A stretch of 64,000 bases of DNA from Nostoc sp. UCD121 (GCF_014222285.1 NZ_JACKZS010000001.1:1-64000); one strand, 5' to 3'; shown: positions 17,712 through 27,106, counted from the first letter of the stretch. The notes: generated by a model not told the origin, from the letters alone. Numbers and translations: made by a program.

Positions 17712-19292
17712 TTAAAGTGTTACTGTATATGCGTCCCGAATTCCAGGGACTTTTATAATCTCATCCAAAATGCCCTCTGGTAAAGGGTCATCTATACTCA
17801 GAGCCATTACCGCATCACCACGGACGATTTTACGGCCTACTTGCATACTGGCAATATTCACATTAAAACTGCCCAGTAAGGAACCAAGTTTGCCGATAAT
17901 CCCCGGCATATCGCGGTGCAGGGTAAACAGCATATATTTGCTGGGTGGGACGTTAATGGGGAAACCGTCAACATCGGTCAGGTGGATTTCCCGCTCACCC
18001 AACAAAGCACCTGTGACAGAATGAGTACCCAAAGTACCCGTAGCTTCTAGATGAAGCGTTCCGGCATAGTCTCTAATAGAAGCATCGCGGGTTTCAATTA
18101 CCCGAATTCCGCGTTCTTTGGCTTCTATGCTGGCATTGACGTAATTTACCCGTTCTCGCAAAGCTTGGTAAAGTAAACCTTTGAGGGCAGCTACTACCAA
18201 AGGCTGACTTTTGTTTGTCGCAAGTGCGCCTTGCAGCCGAATATTGAGTACTTCCACGCGTCCGCCAGCTAGCTGTCCTACTAGATTACCTAGAGTTTCT
18301 GCTAGCTGCATATAGGGTTTGAGTTCTTCCAACACATCGGGGCCGAGTCCAGGAATGTTGACGGCTGAACGGGCTGGTAGTCCTAAAAGTACATCCCGAA
18401 TTTGTTCGGCAACATCAATGGCCACATTTACTTGAGCTTCTGCGGTAGAGGCTCCCAAGTGGGGGGTGAGGATAACTTCTTTGCCTAGCGATCGCAATTC
18501 CGATTCACCCAATGGTTCTGACTCGAACACATCCAGGGCTGCACCCCCAATCTTACCCGCTTTTAAAGCTGCTGCTAAAGCTACTTCATCAATGATCCCA
18601 CCACGAGCGCAGTTGATAATCCGGGCTGTGGGTTTCATTTTTGCCAGGGTTGTGGCATTGATTAAGTGGGTAGTTTCTGGGGTTTTCGGGATGTGTAGGG
18701 TGATATAGTCTGCTTGCTGGAAGAGTAAATCTAGCTCTACCAACTGACAGCCAATTTGTTCGGCTCGTTCTGTAGAAATAAAAGGGTCATAAGCTAGGAG
18801 TTTCATGCCCATTGTCTTAGCTACAGCCGCAACATGGGAGCCAATTTTACCCAAACCGACAACGCCGAGAGTTTTCTTGTAGACTTCCGCGCCGACAAAG
18901 CTATTGCGATCCCACGCACCGCGTTTCACCGAAGCGTTAGCATCGGGGATGTGGCGAGACAAAGCCAAAATCATTGCTAGCGCGTGTTCGGCGGCGGCAA
19001 TTGTGTTTCCCTCTGGAGAATTGACTACTACAATTCCCCGACGTGTGGCTGCGGGAACATCCACATTATCCACACCCACGCCAGCACGACCGATGATTTT
19101 TAGCTGAGTGCCGGCTTCAATGATTTCTTGAGTGACCCGCGTACTAGAGCGAATCATCAGTGCGTCATATTCACCAATAATTTCGAGCAGTTGGGCTGGT
19201 TTTAGACCTATTTTGACATCAACAGTAGCAACTTGCGAAAGAATGTCAATTCCAGCTTGGTCAATAGAATCTGAGACAAGAACCTTAGACAT
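17712..19292 (-). CDS. serA: D-3-phosphoglycerate dehydrogenase
   Basis: 526 residues, the long form with a C-terminal ACT domain. It oxidises 3-phosphoglycerate to phosphohydroxypyruvate with NAD+, the entry to serine synthesis. Seen in order: substrate domain with GRAGVGVDNVDVPAATRRGI, NAD-binding GVVGLGKIGSHVA (about 144-156), catalytic NCARGGIIDE (Arg) and LTPHLGAST (His), then the intervening domain and the ACT domain (LHRDMPGIIGKLGSLLGSF). Feedback by serine is possible through the ACT domain. Upstream lies a ~600-bp gap with its promoter. Confidence 0.97.
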   Translation of the reverse strand: MSKVLVSDSIDQAGIDILSQVATVDVKIGLKPAQLLEIIGEYDALMIRSSTRVTQEIIEAGTQLKIIGRAGVGVDNVDVPAATRRGIVVVNSPEGNTIAAAEHALAMILALSRHIPDANASVKRGAWDRNSFVGAEVYKKTLGVVGLGKIGSHVAAVAKTMGMKLLAYDPFISTERAEQIGCQLVELDLLFQQADYITLHIPKTPETTHLINATTLAKMKPTARIINCARGGIIDEVALAAALKAGKIGGAALDVFESEPLGESELRSLGKEVILTPHLGASTAEAQVNVAIDVAEQIRDVLLGLPARSAVNIPGLGPDVLEELKPYMQLAETLGNLVGQLAGGRVEVLNIRLQGALATNKSQPLVVAALKGLLYQALRERVNYVNASIEAKERGIRVIETRDASIRDYAGTLHLEATGTLGTHSVTGALLGEREIHLTDVDGFPINVPPSKYMLFTLHRDMPGIIGKLGSLLGSFNVNIASMQVGRKIVRGDAVMALSIDDPLPEGILDEIIKVPGIRDAYTVTL

Positions 19293-19916
19293 GATTACTT
19301 CATTTAAAGCTACAGGTTTTGCTGCACAAGACTTTTTAGTTTAGTCTTTATCTGTCGCAATTCAGCAAAAATTATTCGTTTTAATATCAACTTCACCTTT
19401 ACTTACGCTACGTGCTGATGGTATCGAAGCGTGAGTTGCTCCCGGTGGGTACTGCCTCCTAAGTATTTAAAGATGAGTGGCCGTTTGCACCACCCTGTCG
19501 CTAAATATAAAGCATTAATAGCACTAAGCACCTATATATTTATTAATAGTTAAGAGTTACCAAAATTTTATTGCCTTAAGCAATTTCCTTTGTGGGGTAG
19601 AAACGCTTACAGTCTTGAGTGGGCTGCGACTTTAGCTGAGGCAATGCTCTGCACAACTAACAAATGAGCCAGTAACTATTTTATCTGTAAAATCTTAGTT
19701 ATTTACCAATACCACAAGTGGTATCATTTAGTCAAAATAAAATATTTACATTATCAAGATTATCGGATCGCAATAAGTAAGTAGACGTAAATCCTAATCA
19801 TTAATCTACGTGCGTTTCCAAACAGCCCTTTTGTAGATATTGCTAGTGGAGAAATCGCTATAATTCTGATGAGCCAAATGAAGTCAAATATCCTTTGATT
19901 TTTGGGGAAACCAGCG
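19293..19916. other. Intergenic region between serA and a Uma2 gene
   Basis: Divergent gap. It should contain the serA promoter and that of the Uma2 gene. AT-rich, with no ORF, RNA gene or long repeat that I recognise; one CACAAGTGG-type short palindrome lies near 19716. Confidence 0.45.
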
Positions 19917-20657
19917 ATGTTAAACTACAACTTGCCAAGGCACTTGCCCTCAGCCGAGGAACTACCAGACTCTGATGAAACGCCTGTGGATAATGAACTA
20001 CAAGAATTGATACCAGGTTTGCTGAAGGCGATCCTGCTGATACTTTGGGCAGAACGTATGGACTGGCTATTTGCCATAGATATGGGTATTTATTATCACC
20101 CCGATAAACCGCCTATTGTGCCAGATGGATTTTTGAGCTTAGGGGTAGAGCGGTTTTATGATGAAGAGTTGCGTCCCAGTTATGTGCTGTGGGATGAAAA
20201 TGTTGTACCGATTTTCGTGCTAGAAGTAGTTTCCCAAAATTATCGCAAGGAATACACGACTAAATTGGATGAGTATGAGGCTTTGGGCGTACTTTACTAT
20301 GTGATTTATTCCTCCCGTCGCCGCCGCAAACCTCATCTAGAAGTACATAAGTTAGTTAATGGTAAGTATGAATTGCAAGAGGGAAATCCTGTTTGGCTAC
20401 CAGAAATTGGTTTAGGAATTGGTTGCGAAAGGGGAAATTATTGTGGTGTAACGCGAGAATGGATGTATTGGTATGATGAGCAAGGACAACGATATCTCAC
20501 GCCCGCAGAACAAGTAAAACAAGAAGTACAACGCGCTCAACAAGAATTGCAACGCGCTCAACAAGAATCACAACGCGCTCAACAAGCAGAACAACGGGTG
20601 CAACAATTGACAGAACAATTAAGAGCGCTAGGAATCGATCCAGATAATCTGGGTTAA
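19917..20657 (+). CDS. Uma2 family (DUF820) endonuclease-like protein with coiled-coil tail
   Basis: 246 residues from ATG 19917; a TTG fifteen bases upstream only adds MGKPA and is less likely. Uma2 proteins have a PD-(D/E)xK nuclease fold and are hugely expanded in cyanobacteria; their role is unproven. Core elements: FAIDMGIYYHP, PDGFLSLG, then IFVLEVVSQNYRKEYTTKLDEYEALGVLYYVIY, which carries the E-x-V...K active-site pattern. The last ~55 residues repeat QRAQQE/QRAQQ heptads, giving a coiled coil, and end LGIDPDNLG, the family's usual C-terminal cap. A related protein lies at 21700. Confidence 0.85.
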   Translation: MLNYNLPRHLPSAEELPDSDETPVDNELQELIPGLLKAILLILWAERMDWLFAIDMGIYYHPDKPPIVPDGFLSLGVERFYDEELRPSYVLWDENVVPIFVLEVVSQNYRKEYTTKLDEYEALGVLYYVIYSSRRRRKPHLEVHKLVNGKYELQEGNPVWLPEIGLGIGCERGNYCGVTREWMYWYDEQGQRYLTPAEQVKQEVQRAQQELQRAQQESQRAQQAEQRVQQLTEQLRALGIDPDNLG

Positions 20658-20762
20658 CTGAAATATTTTGCAATATTTTCGACAAGACTGATAAATCTGG
20701 TTTCTCAGATTTATGTATCTACTATAAATTCGGGTTTGCAACTGAAGCTGTCAACCAAAAAA

Positions 20763-21617
20763 CTATTGCTTTTTAGGAATAACGTTCCTAATTCCACTTT
20801 TAGTAGAGACAGTATCACCTTTGTAACGAGGGATGATATGAATACTAGCGTGCATAATATTTTGACCTGCGGCTCGATTAATGTTCATTCCTACATTAAA
20901 GCCATCAGGCTCAAATTCACTTTTGAGAATTTCTTGTACTTTGTTCACCATAAACCAGCAGGCAGATTGCTCTTTAAATGGTAGTTCAAAATAGCTGCTA
21001 ACATGGCGTTTAGGAATAATTAGAACATGACCTTTACTTATAGGGTAGCCATCAAAAATAGCATAAGCAGTTGCTGACTCAGTTAATAGCCTGAGAGTTT
21101 TATGGGGATTACAGAATATACAATAGTTAGATGAATTTCGCTGATGATTATAGTGAACATACTCATATACTTGCCGATATTCATCTAAGCAAATTGAAGT
21201 AAAGGGGAGTTTGGCAATACACTGATAAGTAGGTTTTTTGTGAACATAATGTTCTCGAAACCCTTCTTTTTTGATATCCCTTCTCACAGCATAATAAGCT
21301 TTACCTCCTGGTTTTAATAAATGTGATATTTCCATTAGGACATTAGTTTGTTCTTCGGTAAATAAAACATTTAAAACATAAAAGCAAATTATTGTATCGA
21401 ATTTATTCTCAGGATATTCTGGAAAATAATAAGGGTCATAGCCTGTAATATCACAACCTTTTTGGCGCAATATTTTAACATCATTACCAAAACCACAACC
21501 AAAGTCTAATATTTTGCCTTGGAGAAGGTTTTGATTTAATAAAAACTGTGCTGGAAATGATAGATAACTTCTTTCGATCGCAGTAAGATGGCTGAACTGA
21601 TTTTTTTGCTGTTTCAT
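20763..21617 (-). CDS. SAM methyltransferase-HIT domain fusion with altered histidine triad
   Basis: 284 residues with two domains. Residues ~1-155 are a class I methyltransferase: SAM motif LDFGCGFGND (37-46), YDP after strand 2, and a LKPGGKAYYAVRRD segment. Residues ~165-284 are a HIT domain: CIFC zinc-like knuckle (166-169), ISKGHVLIIPKRH, and AGQNIMHASIHIIPRYKGD. HIT hydrolases need HxHxH with the middle His as nucleophile; here it reads H256-A-S258-I-H260, so the nucleophile is Ser (codon AGT). Nucleotidyl hydrolysis is therefore doubtful; a nucleotide-binding or transferase role is possible. No operon partner; the neighbour on each side is a Uma2 protein. Confidence 0.82.
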   Translation of the reverse strand: MKQQKNQFSHLTAIERSYLSFPAQFLLNQNLLQGKILDFGCGFGNDVKILRQKGCDITGYDPYYFPEYPENKFDTIICFYVLNVLFTEEQTNVLMEISHLLKPGGKAYYAVRRDIKKEGFREHYVHKKPTYQCIAKLPFTSICLDEYRQVYEYVHYNHQRNSSNYCIFCNPHKTLRLLTESATAYAIFDGYPISKGHVLIIPKRHVSSYFELPFKEQSACWFMVNKVQEILKSEFEPDGFNVGMNINRAAGQNIMHASIHIIPRYKGDTVSTKSGIRNVIPKKQ

Positions 21618-21699
21618 AGAATGAATTTTGGTGCTGATGTCCCAAAATTATTATTCCCAGCATTTCTTGAGTTTATGCGATGTTTACGACGGGCTACAC

Positions 21700-22503
21700 C
21701 TACGCATCTGGGTCAACACCTAGCTCACGTAACTTAGCTGCTAATATATCAGCACGTTGGCGTTCCTGTTTAGCGCGTTGGCTTTCTTGTTCAGCGCGTT
21801 GGTGTTCTTGTTCAGCGCGTTGGCGTTCTTGTTCAGCACGTTGGCGTTCTTGTTGGGCTTGTTCGCTACTCCACAACAGCAAATTTCCTTCTGTATCCCA
21901 CCAGCGCAGCCAATTCATGGTTTGACATAATCTTTCACCTTGCCAAATTCCGAGAAATAACTCTAACTCAGGAATCCAAAAGCGTCCATTAGCGTCTGCT
22001 TGCTGCAAGGTATATTGTCCATTTTGCAAGCATCGTATTTCTAAACTGGGTTCGTAAGGGTCGTAGGTTACGTATGTTGGAACTTGGAGAATCTTTTCGT
22101 AATAATAGAGTTTACCGTAGGGTGGAGTTGAGCGAACTGATAGTTCTCCACCTTCTGTGTCTGAAAGAAATTCCATCACTACAGCCACAGCAGCACCTTC
22201 TAAATTCGGGGTGTAGCTGCGACGAACTACATTTGTTCCCACAGGCTGCACTTGAGGAACGTAAAACCAGTCTGGGGCTTTGACAACGATTTTTTTGTTG
22301 ACTGTGGCTACAAGCCCAAAGTTAGAGCCAATCAGCATTTGAGGTTGGATGCGTGCTGCGGTTCCCAAAGCATCGGTAAGCGCAGCAGCGATCGCAGGTT
22401 GTTGAATATTTTCCACTGGATCGTCTGGTAAAATGAAGTCGGCTGGAAGTGCTTCCCAAGTAACAATTGGTTCTTTTTGGATGGGGTTAACTTGTAGAAC
22501 CAT
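21700..22503 (-). CDS. Uma2 family (DUF820) endonuclease-like protein with coiled-coil tail
   Basis: 267 residues from the ATG at 22503, which has AGGAG nine bases upstream; a longer frame to 22566 lacks such a site. The Uma2 core contains APDWFYVPQV, AVVMEFLSDTEGGE and KLYYYEKILQVPTYVTYDP, the ExxS...K pattern of the PD-(D/E)xK fold. The tail is QERQRAEQ heptads ending LRELGVDPDA. This class of tail is shared with the Uma2 protein at 19917 but the cores differ, so they are distant paralogues. The tail's repeated 24-bp DNA units could vary in number. Confidence 0.85.
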   Translation of the reverse strand: MVLQVNPIQKEPIVTWEALPADFILPDDPVENIQQPAIAAALTDALGTAARIQPQMLIGSNFGLVATVNKKIVVKAPDWFYVPQVQPVGTNVVRRSYTPNLEGAAVAVVMEFLSDTEGGELSVRSTPPYGKLYYYEKILQVPTYVTYDPYEPSLEIRCLQNGQYTLQQADANGRFWIPELELFLGIWQGERLCQTMNWLRWWDTEGNLLLWSSEQAQQERQRAEQERQRAEQEHQRAEQESQRAKQERQRADILAAKLRELGVDPDA

Positions 22504-22652
22504 AAAATTACTCCTAATATCCATGCACAGTATATTAGTTATTTTTAACAAATCTTCAACCAGCATCGCTCTTAAGCTAAAAATCTAGAAATCTGGAAAG
22601 ATTTCTCTGACAGGTGTATATACTCGTAGTCAAGCACTTAGCAGGCGTGAGT

Positions 22653-23213
22653 ATGATAGTTGAGTGGTTCACTCTCTGGATAGGTCAAAAAGCGGTTGGA
22701 TTTCTCGTCAAAACTATTATCAGCGAAGAATTTTTAGAAGATTTAGTTAAGGACTACGCTAAAGATTTTTTCAAACATATCTTTAATAATGCTGTAACTG
22801 CGCCCTTTAAGCAAGAACCGCTTCAGAAAGCTGTAGTTATGGCGCTGACAGAATTTTTGCAAGCGATGCAGCAACAGTTAAAGGTTCGTTGCAAACTTTC
22901 TGAAGCTGAAATTAAAAATTACGCTGAAGATATCAATAAATTTATCCGTGATAAATCGGTTAAAGAAATTATTGGTCAGGCTTTTGATATTAAATGTGAT
23001 TCTCTAGATTTTAAAACACTAGCAGATAGTTGGAAAAGACTTCAAATCCAACCTCTACCACCTAAATTTAACTGGCAAACAATCACAGAGCAGTATCTCA
23101 TACAAGTCCAAGATATTCTTTCGGATTCAGAAGAGTTACGCTATATTCTGGAACTTCAAAAGTTATCTAGTATTGATAAGACTTTAAAAGAAAACGCCAA
23201 AGTTTGCAGGTGA
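22653..23213 (+). pseudogene. N-terminal domain of a NACHT-HEAT STAND protein (5' fragment)
   Basis: Starts MIVEWFTLWIGQKAVGFLVK, then DYAKDFFKHIFNN, PLQKAVVMALTEFLQAM, SVKEIIGQAF and FNWQTITEQYLIQVQ. This is the all-helical N-terminal module found in front of NACHT NTPases in Nostocales (about 185 residues). The frame stops at 23211 just where the linker to the NACHT domain should start. The same gene appears to resume in another frame at about 23188-23200 with post-NACHT sequence, so about 400 codons with the P-loop are missing. A GTG at 22614 could extend it, but the ATG at 22653 fits homologues better. Confidence 0.7.
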
Positions 23214-24408
23214 TATTATTGATGATTTAATTGAACAATATGATGAACAAATAAATGAATGGTGTGAAGTAGAAGTTATTGACATACTTATTCTCGCATC
23301 TGAGTGTATGTCAGATGTAAGAAACCGCTTGGCGATTACATCAACTGATAATAAATTAATTGAACGTCTAAAAAAATTAGTTGAGGTTTATGCTCCGTAC
23401 AGCGGAGAAGATATGGGTTCTACCTTCCCAGAAGAAGCAGCTAACTTAATCGATACAATTCGTACTAAGGTGATTTCAATTATTACAACTACATGGAGTA
23501 ACCACGTAGAGACATTACCTTGGCTAAAAAATTTAGCTATGTATGGTTATGGATATATGGCACCTATGGCAGTGCAAAAATTAGCACGAGGTTGGAAAGA
23601 TGACCCAGATACTTTACCAATACTCAAATCTCTTGCTCAAGCTATTCATTATGGAGAGAACACATATAGAGAGAACACATCTGCCTATGCAGCAATACAA
23701 GAATTAGCGCGAGGTTGGAAAAATGACCCAGATACTTTGCCAATGCTCAAATCCCTTACTCAATTTAGTGAGGATACAAGCATACAAACTATGGTAGTGC
23801 GAGAATTAGCAGGAGGTTGGAAAGATGATCCAGATACTTTGCCAATGCTCAAATTCCTTACTCAGTTTAGTGAGGATAAGAGCATACAAACTATGGCAGT
23901 GCAAGAGTTAGCACGAGGTTGGAAAGATGACTCAGATACTTTGCCAATCCTCAAATCTCTTGTTCAGTCTAGTAATGATTGGGTAGTACAAAATACAGTA
24001 CTGCAAGAATTAGTACAGGGATGGAAAAATGAACTTAATATTTTATCTTTTGTCTTATCTTTCCTCAAAGAATCTGCTCAACTTGATAATTTCGGCTATC
24101 TAAAACACAATGTGATGGAAGAACTGATTAAGACTTGGCAGACTAGTTCTGAAATTTATGATTTTCTTTATGAGTGTGCTGTTGATGATTCTTTTAATCC
24201 GATATTTTTGGATTTCTCAACTGATAGCACCTCTAATAGCAATCAGATTTCTTCCCGGCAAATAGCACTTAAGGCAATCATTGAGCAATATCCTCAGTAT
24301 CCCCAGTATCCCAAGACTTTACAACTGTTGCGCGACCTAGTAAAGAATGATCAAGATGAAAAAGTGCGAGAATTTGTTCAGAAAAAGTTAAAGCAGTGGG
24401 GAGAGTAA
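23188..24408 (+). pseudogene. HEAT-repeat C-terminal part of the same NACHT-HEAT protein (3' fragment)
   Basis: The frame is open from 23188, with the first ATG at 23308 (366 codons). It begins FAGDIIDDLIEQYDEQ and CMSDVRNRLAIT, text that normally follows the NACHT domain, then has HEAT units with the motif ELARGWKDDPDTLPILKSL (five or six copies, about residues 95-275 of the 366-codon frame), and ends with a helical tail. No Walker motifs are present. It could still be translated from 23308 as a stand-alone HEAT protein. It is better read as the surviving half of a STAND immune-type NTPase gene broken by an internal, frame-shifting deletion. Confidence 0.68.
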
Positions 24409-24444
24409 ATGTAAGCTGAGTATATACCTAAGAAAATCAGAGAA

Positions 24445-24651
24445 TTGAAAAGCTTGTTGCTACAAGCAGGGTTTACATACCGTCCTGGGAAAGGTAGCCA
24501 CACTAATTGGTATCATCCCCTGCTATCTGGGAGAGTTACTATATCAGGTAAAGACGGGAATGATGCTAAAGCTTACCAGGAAAAAGATGTTAATAATGCA
24601 CTTCAAAGGTTAGAAGAAATTAAAAAAGCTCAAGAGGAAGAACAAGAATGA
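24445..24651 (+). CDS. hicA: HicA-family mRNA interferase toxin, start codon degraded
   Basis: 68 residues from a TTG at 24445. HicA toxins cleave mRNA through a dsRBD-like fold; the catalytic His lies in GKGSHTNWYHP here. The homologous start should be seven codons upstream, where the frame reads IPKKIRELKSLLLQAG; the expected initiator Met is ATA at 24424 and there is no ATG. Translation must therefore begin at ATA or at the TTG, or be lost. The stop overlaps the hicB ATG (ATGA), the usual coupling. The toxin may be weakly expressed. Confidence 0.82.
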   Translation: MKSLLLQAGFTYRPGKGSHTNWYHPLLSGRVTISGKDGNDAKAYQEKDVNNALQRLEEIKKAQEEEQE

Positions 24652-24872
24652 ATTCTCACTACACAATAATTATTCAGTGGTCTGATGAAGATGAGTGTTT
24701 TGTTGTGAGTCTTCCTGAATGGGGAGAGTTTTGTCATACTCACGGAGATACTTACGAAGAAGCTTTCAAAAATGCTCAAGAAGTTTTAGAAATGCTGATT
24801 GAATCATCTTTGGCAGACGGTCAACCTCTACCAGAGCCAAAAACACTAGAAAAGTCGTTAAAAGTAGCATAA
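24648..24872 (+). CDS. hicB: HicB-family antitoxin
   Basis: 74 residues. HicB neutralises HicA and often represses the operon. The partial RNase H-like fold is visible as YTIIIQWSDEDECFVVSLPEW, then GDTYEEAFKNAQEVLEMLIE. The short form lacks an added DNA-binding tail. It overlaps hicA by four bases. Confidence 0.87.
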   Translation: MNSHYTIIIQWSDEDECFVVSLPEWGEFCHTHGDTYEEAFKNAQEVLEMLIESSLADGQPLPEPKTLEKSLKVA

Positions 24873-24964
24873 CTCTAAAGAGCGTAGTTTACCGCTGTAG
24901 GCATCGCTTGACACTCAAGACAGTAGCTACACAGCTATTCATTTGAAAACTGCTGTATAAACAG

Positions 24965-25090
24965 ACTCTCAAAATTCCTCAAGAACTTTTAGATATATTG
25001 AATGAATCATCTTGAGCAGATATTCATGGTGAACTGTTACCCAAGCTGAAAACACGAGAACAGTAAAAAGTAGCAAAACTCCAAAAAAGC
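24965..25090 (+). pseudogene. Decayed second copy of the hicB 3' end
   Basis: The DNA runs parallel to 24771-24887: CTCAAGAACTTTTAGAT mirrors CTCAAGAAGTTTTAGAA, TTGAATGAATCATCTTGAGC mirrors TTGAATCATCTTTGGC, and the tail GTAAAAAGTAGCAAAACTCC mirrors GTTAAAAGTAGCATAACTCT. Stops and indels break the frame. It is the remnant of a duplicated hicAB locus. Confidence 0.7.
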
Positions 25091-25293
25091 GATCGCTAAA
25101 CATCTACCCAAATAATCCTAAATTCTCATAAATTATTCTCGAAAATTACGCACCCGAACACCGTCTAGCCGTAGTTGCAGTAAACAAAGCCGACTTCGAT
25201 CGCAACAATCAGATAGAAAGTGGTTTTCAATCCACTTAATCTAGTGTTAGCAGCTTAGTAGATAGCGTAACAGAAAGGGCGGAGGTGGCATGA
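25091..25293. other. Intergenic remnant with a short open segment
   Basis: On the plus strand, about 25131-25240 reads IILENYAPEHRLAVVAVNKA then DFDRNNQIESGFQST and stop, with no start codon. It looks like the tail of a lost gene, family not recognised. A GGAGGTGG ribosome site for ada lies at 25281-25288. Confidence 0.4.
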
Positions 25294-26379
25294 ATGCAAT
25301 TACAACAGACACAACTTTTTGAGGAAACTCTCTGGAAAGCCGTTCTCAATCGAGATGCCACAATTGACGGCAAGTTTTTCTACGGTGTTCGTTCCACAGG
25401 CATTTATTGCCGACCTATTTGCCCTAGTCGCAGACCAAATCGCAATCAAGTTTGTTTCTTCCAGTCGGTAAAAGAGGCTCAAAGTGCAGGTTTTCGACCT
25501 TGTAAGCGCTGTCAGCCACAATTTGAAACAGTTCCAAATCCAGCCAAAGCGAAAATCTTAGCAGTATGTCGATACATTGAAGCACAAAGCGATCGCATCC
25601 CCACCCTCTCAGAATTATGCTCTCAAGTGGAAATGAGTCCCAGTTATCTGCAAAAGCTATTCAAGCAAATAATTGGTGTATCCCCTTTTCAATATGCAGA
25701 TGCGCTGCGTAGCCAACGGTTAAAGCAGCGTCTCCAGTCAGGGGAGGAAATTGCTCATGCAGTTTACGACACGGGGTATGGTTCAAGTAGTCAAATTTAT
25801 GAAAAAGCACCTAAGCAACTGGGAATGACACCAAAAATTTACCAACAAGCTGGAAAGACAATCACCATTGTCTATGCGATCGCTCCATGTCCGCTAGGAT
25901 ATTTACTGGTGGCAACAACAGACAAGGGGATTTGTGCCGTTAAACTAGGTGATGAAGCAGACAAACTTGAACACATCTTGAATCAAGAATTTCACCAAGC
26001 GCACATCATACGTGATGACCACATACACAAAGAATGGATACAAGGAATCCTCGACTTGATTGCGGGAGATGAAACACATCTCGATTTACCACTTGATGTC
26101 CGTGGGACAGCATTTCAGAAACAGGTTTGGCAAGTATTACAAAAAATTCCCTATAGCGAAACTCGTACCTACACTGATATTGCTCGTGATATTGCCAAAC
26201 CCCAAGCAGTCCGTGCGGTGGGAAATGCTTGTGGAGCTAACCCGATCGCACTGATTATACCGTGTCATCGAGTCCTGCGGAGTGATGGCAGTCTTGGTGG
26301 TTATCGCTGGGGGATTGAGCGCAAACAAAAACTGCTTATACAAGAATCGAAATTGAGCAAAGATGACTCAAATACCTGA
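25294..26379 (+). CDS. ada: Bifunctional Ada: regulator and methylated-DNA-protein-cysteine methyltransferase
   Basis: 361 residues, the complete Ada architecture. The N-terminal zinc domain has C39, C43, C70 and C73 (IYCRPICP; RPCKRCQP); in Ada one Cys takes methyl groups from phosphotriesters and turns the protein into an activator. An AraC-type helix-turn-helix follows (LSELCSQVEMSPSYLQKLFK, about 99-190). The C-terminal O6-alkylguanine transferase domain has the acceptor C324 in IIPCHRV and the SLGGYRWG segment. A GGAGGTGG site precedes the ATG. alkA overlaps its end, so the two form an alkylation-response operon, likely self-activated. Confidence 0.96.
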   Translation: MQLQQTQLFEETLWKAVLNRDATIDGKFFYGVRSTGIYCRPICPSRRPNRNQVCFFQSVKEAQSAGFRPCKRCQPQFETVPNPAKAKILAVCRYIEAQSDRIPTLSELCSQVEMSPSYLQKLFKQIIGVSPFQYADALRSQRLKQRLQSGEEIAHAVYDTGYGSSSQIYEKAPKQLGMTPKIYQQAGKTITIVYAIAPCPLGYLLVATTDKGICAVKLGDEADKLEHILNQEFHQAHIIRDDHIHKEWIQGILDLIAGDETHLDLPLDVRGTAFQKQVWQVLQKIPYSETRTYTDIARDIAKPQAVRAVGNACGANPIALIIPCHRVLRSDGSLGGYRWGIERKQKLLIQESKLSKDDSNT

Positions 26380-27001
26380 ACTAGAATCGTTGACTGAAGA
26401 AAGTCTCACCCGTGGTTTAATGGTGCTTGCCAATCTTGACAGCGATTTGGCTCGGATTTTAGAAACACTCGGGCCTCCACCAATATGGTCAAGAGAACCG
26501 GGTTTTGCAACGCTTTTGTGCATAATTCTAGAACAGCAAGTTTCCGTAGCGGCTGCAAGGGCTGTATTTAACCGTCTATGTGGGGTTGTTGTACCGCTAA
26601 CGCCAGAAAATTTTCTGACATTGGATGATATTCAATTAAGAGGGATTGGATTCAGTCGGCAAAAGATTCTATACTGTCGTGGGTTGGCGAATGCGATCGC
26701 AAGCGATCAGCTTGACCTCAGCAAGCTGGAAAGAATGGACGAAACTACTATCAGAACTGAGTTAAAGCGCCTCAAAGGTATAGGAGACTGGACAGTTGAT
26801 ATTTATTTACTCATGGCGTTGCAACGTCCTGATGTCTTTCCTAAAGGCGATTTAGCGATCGCGATCGCTTTGCAAAAAATCAAAAACTTGGCGACACGTC
26901 CAACACCAGTTCAACTGGAAGCAATGACACAGCACTGGCAACCTTGGCGAGCAGTTGCGGCAAGACTTCTATGGCACTATTACCTAAGTAATCCTAAATA
27001 A
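26363..27001 (+). CDS. alkA: DNA-3-methyladenine glycosylase II (HhH-GPD family)
   Basis: 212 residues, short AlkA-type glycosylase that excises alkylated bases. The helix-hairpin-helix is LKRLKGIGDWTVDIYLLMAL, followed by the conserved Asp in PDVFPKGDLAI and the LWHYYLS end. No Fe-S cysteines. The ATG lies inside the 3' end of ada in another frame (17-bp overlap), giving translational coupling. Together with ada it forms an adaptive-response unit against methylating agents. Confidence 0.92.
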   Translation: MTQIPELESLTEESLTRGLMVLANLDSDLARILETLGPPPIWSREPGFATLLCIILEQQVSVAAARAVFNRLCGVVVPLTPENFLTLDDIQLRGIGFSRQKILYCRGLANAIASDQLDLSKLERMDETTIRTELKRLKGIGDWTVDIYLLMALQRPDVFPKGDLAIAIALQKIKNLATRPTPVQLEAMTQHWQPWRAVAARLLWHYYLSNPK

Positions 27002-27106
27002 TTGCTCCTTCTCCCTTCTCTAACGAGACGCTGCGCGTTCACGTAGTGTCTCGTAGAGAAGGCGCACTTGGCGCACTTGGTGGTTCGTATAATAAATATA
27101 AACTAA
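27002..27106. repeat. Short inverted repeat AACGAGAC/GTCTCGT
   Basis: The ada-alkA to transporter gap contains ACGAGACGCTGCGCG and GTAGTGTCTCGTAGAG, an imperfect hairpin of a type common between Nostoc genes. It may end the alkA transcript. Confidence 0.5.

Noticed and set aside
25131..25240. Open tail IILENYAPEHR... as a gene
   Set aside because: No start codon and an in-frame stop upstream; only noted as a remnant.
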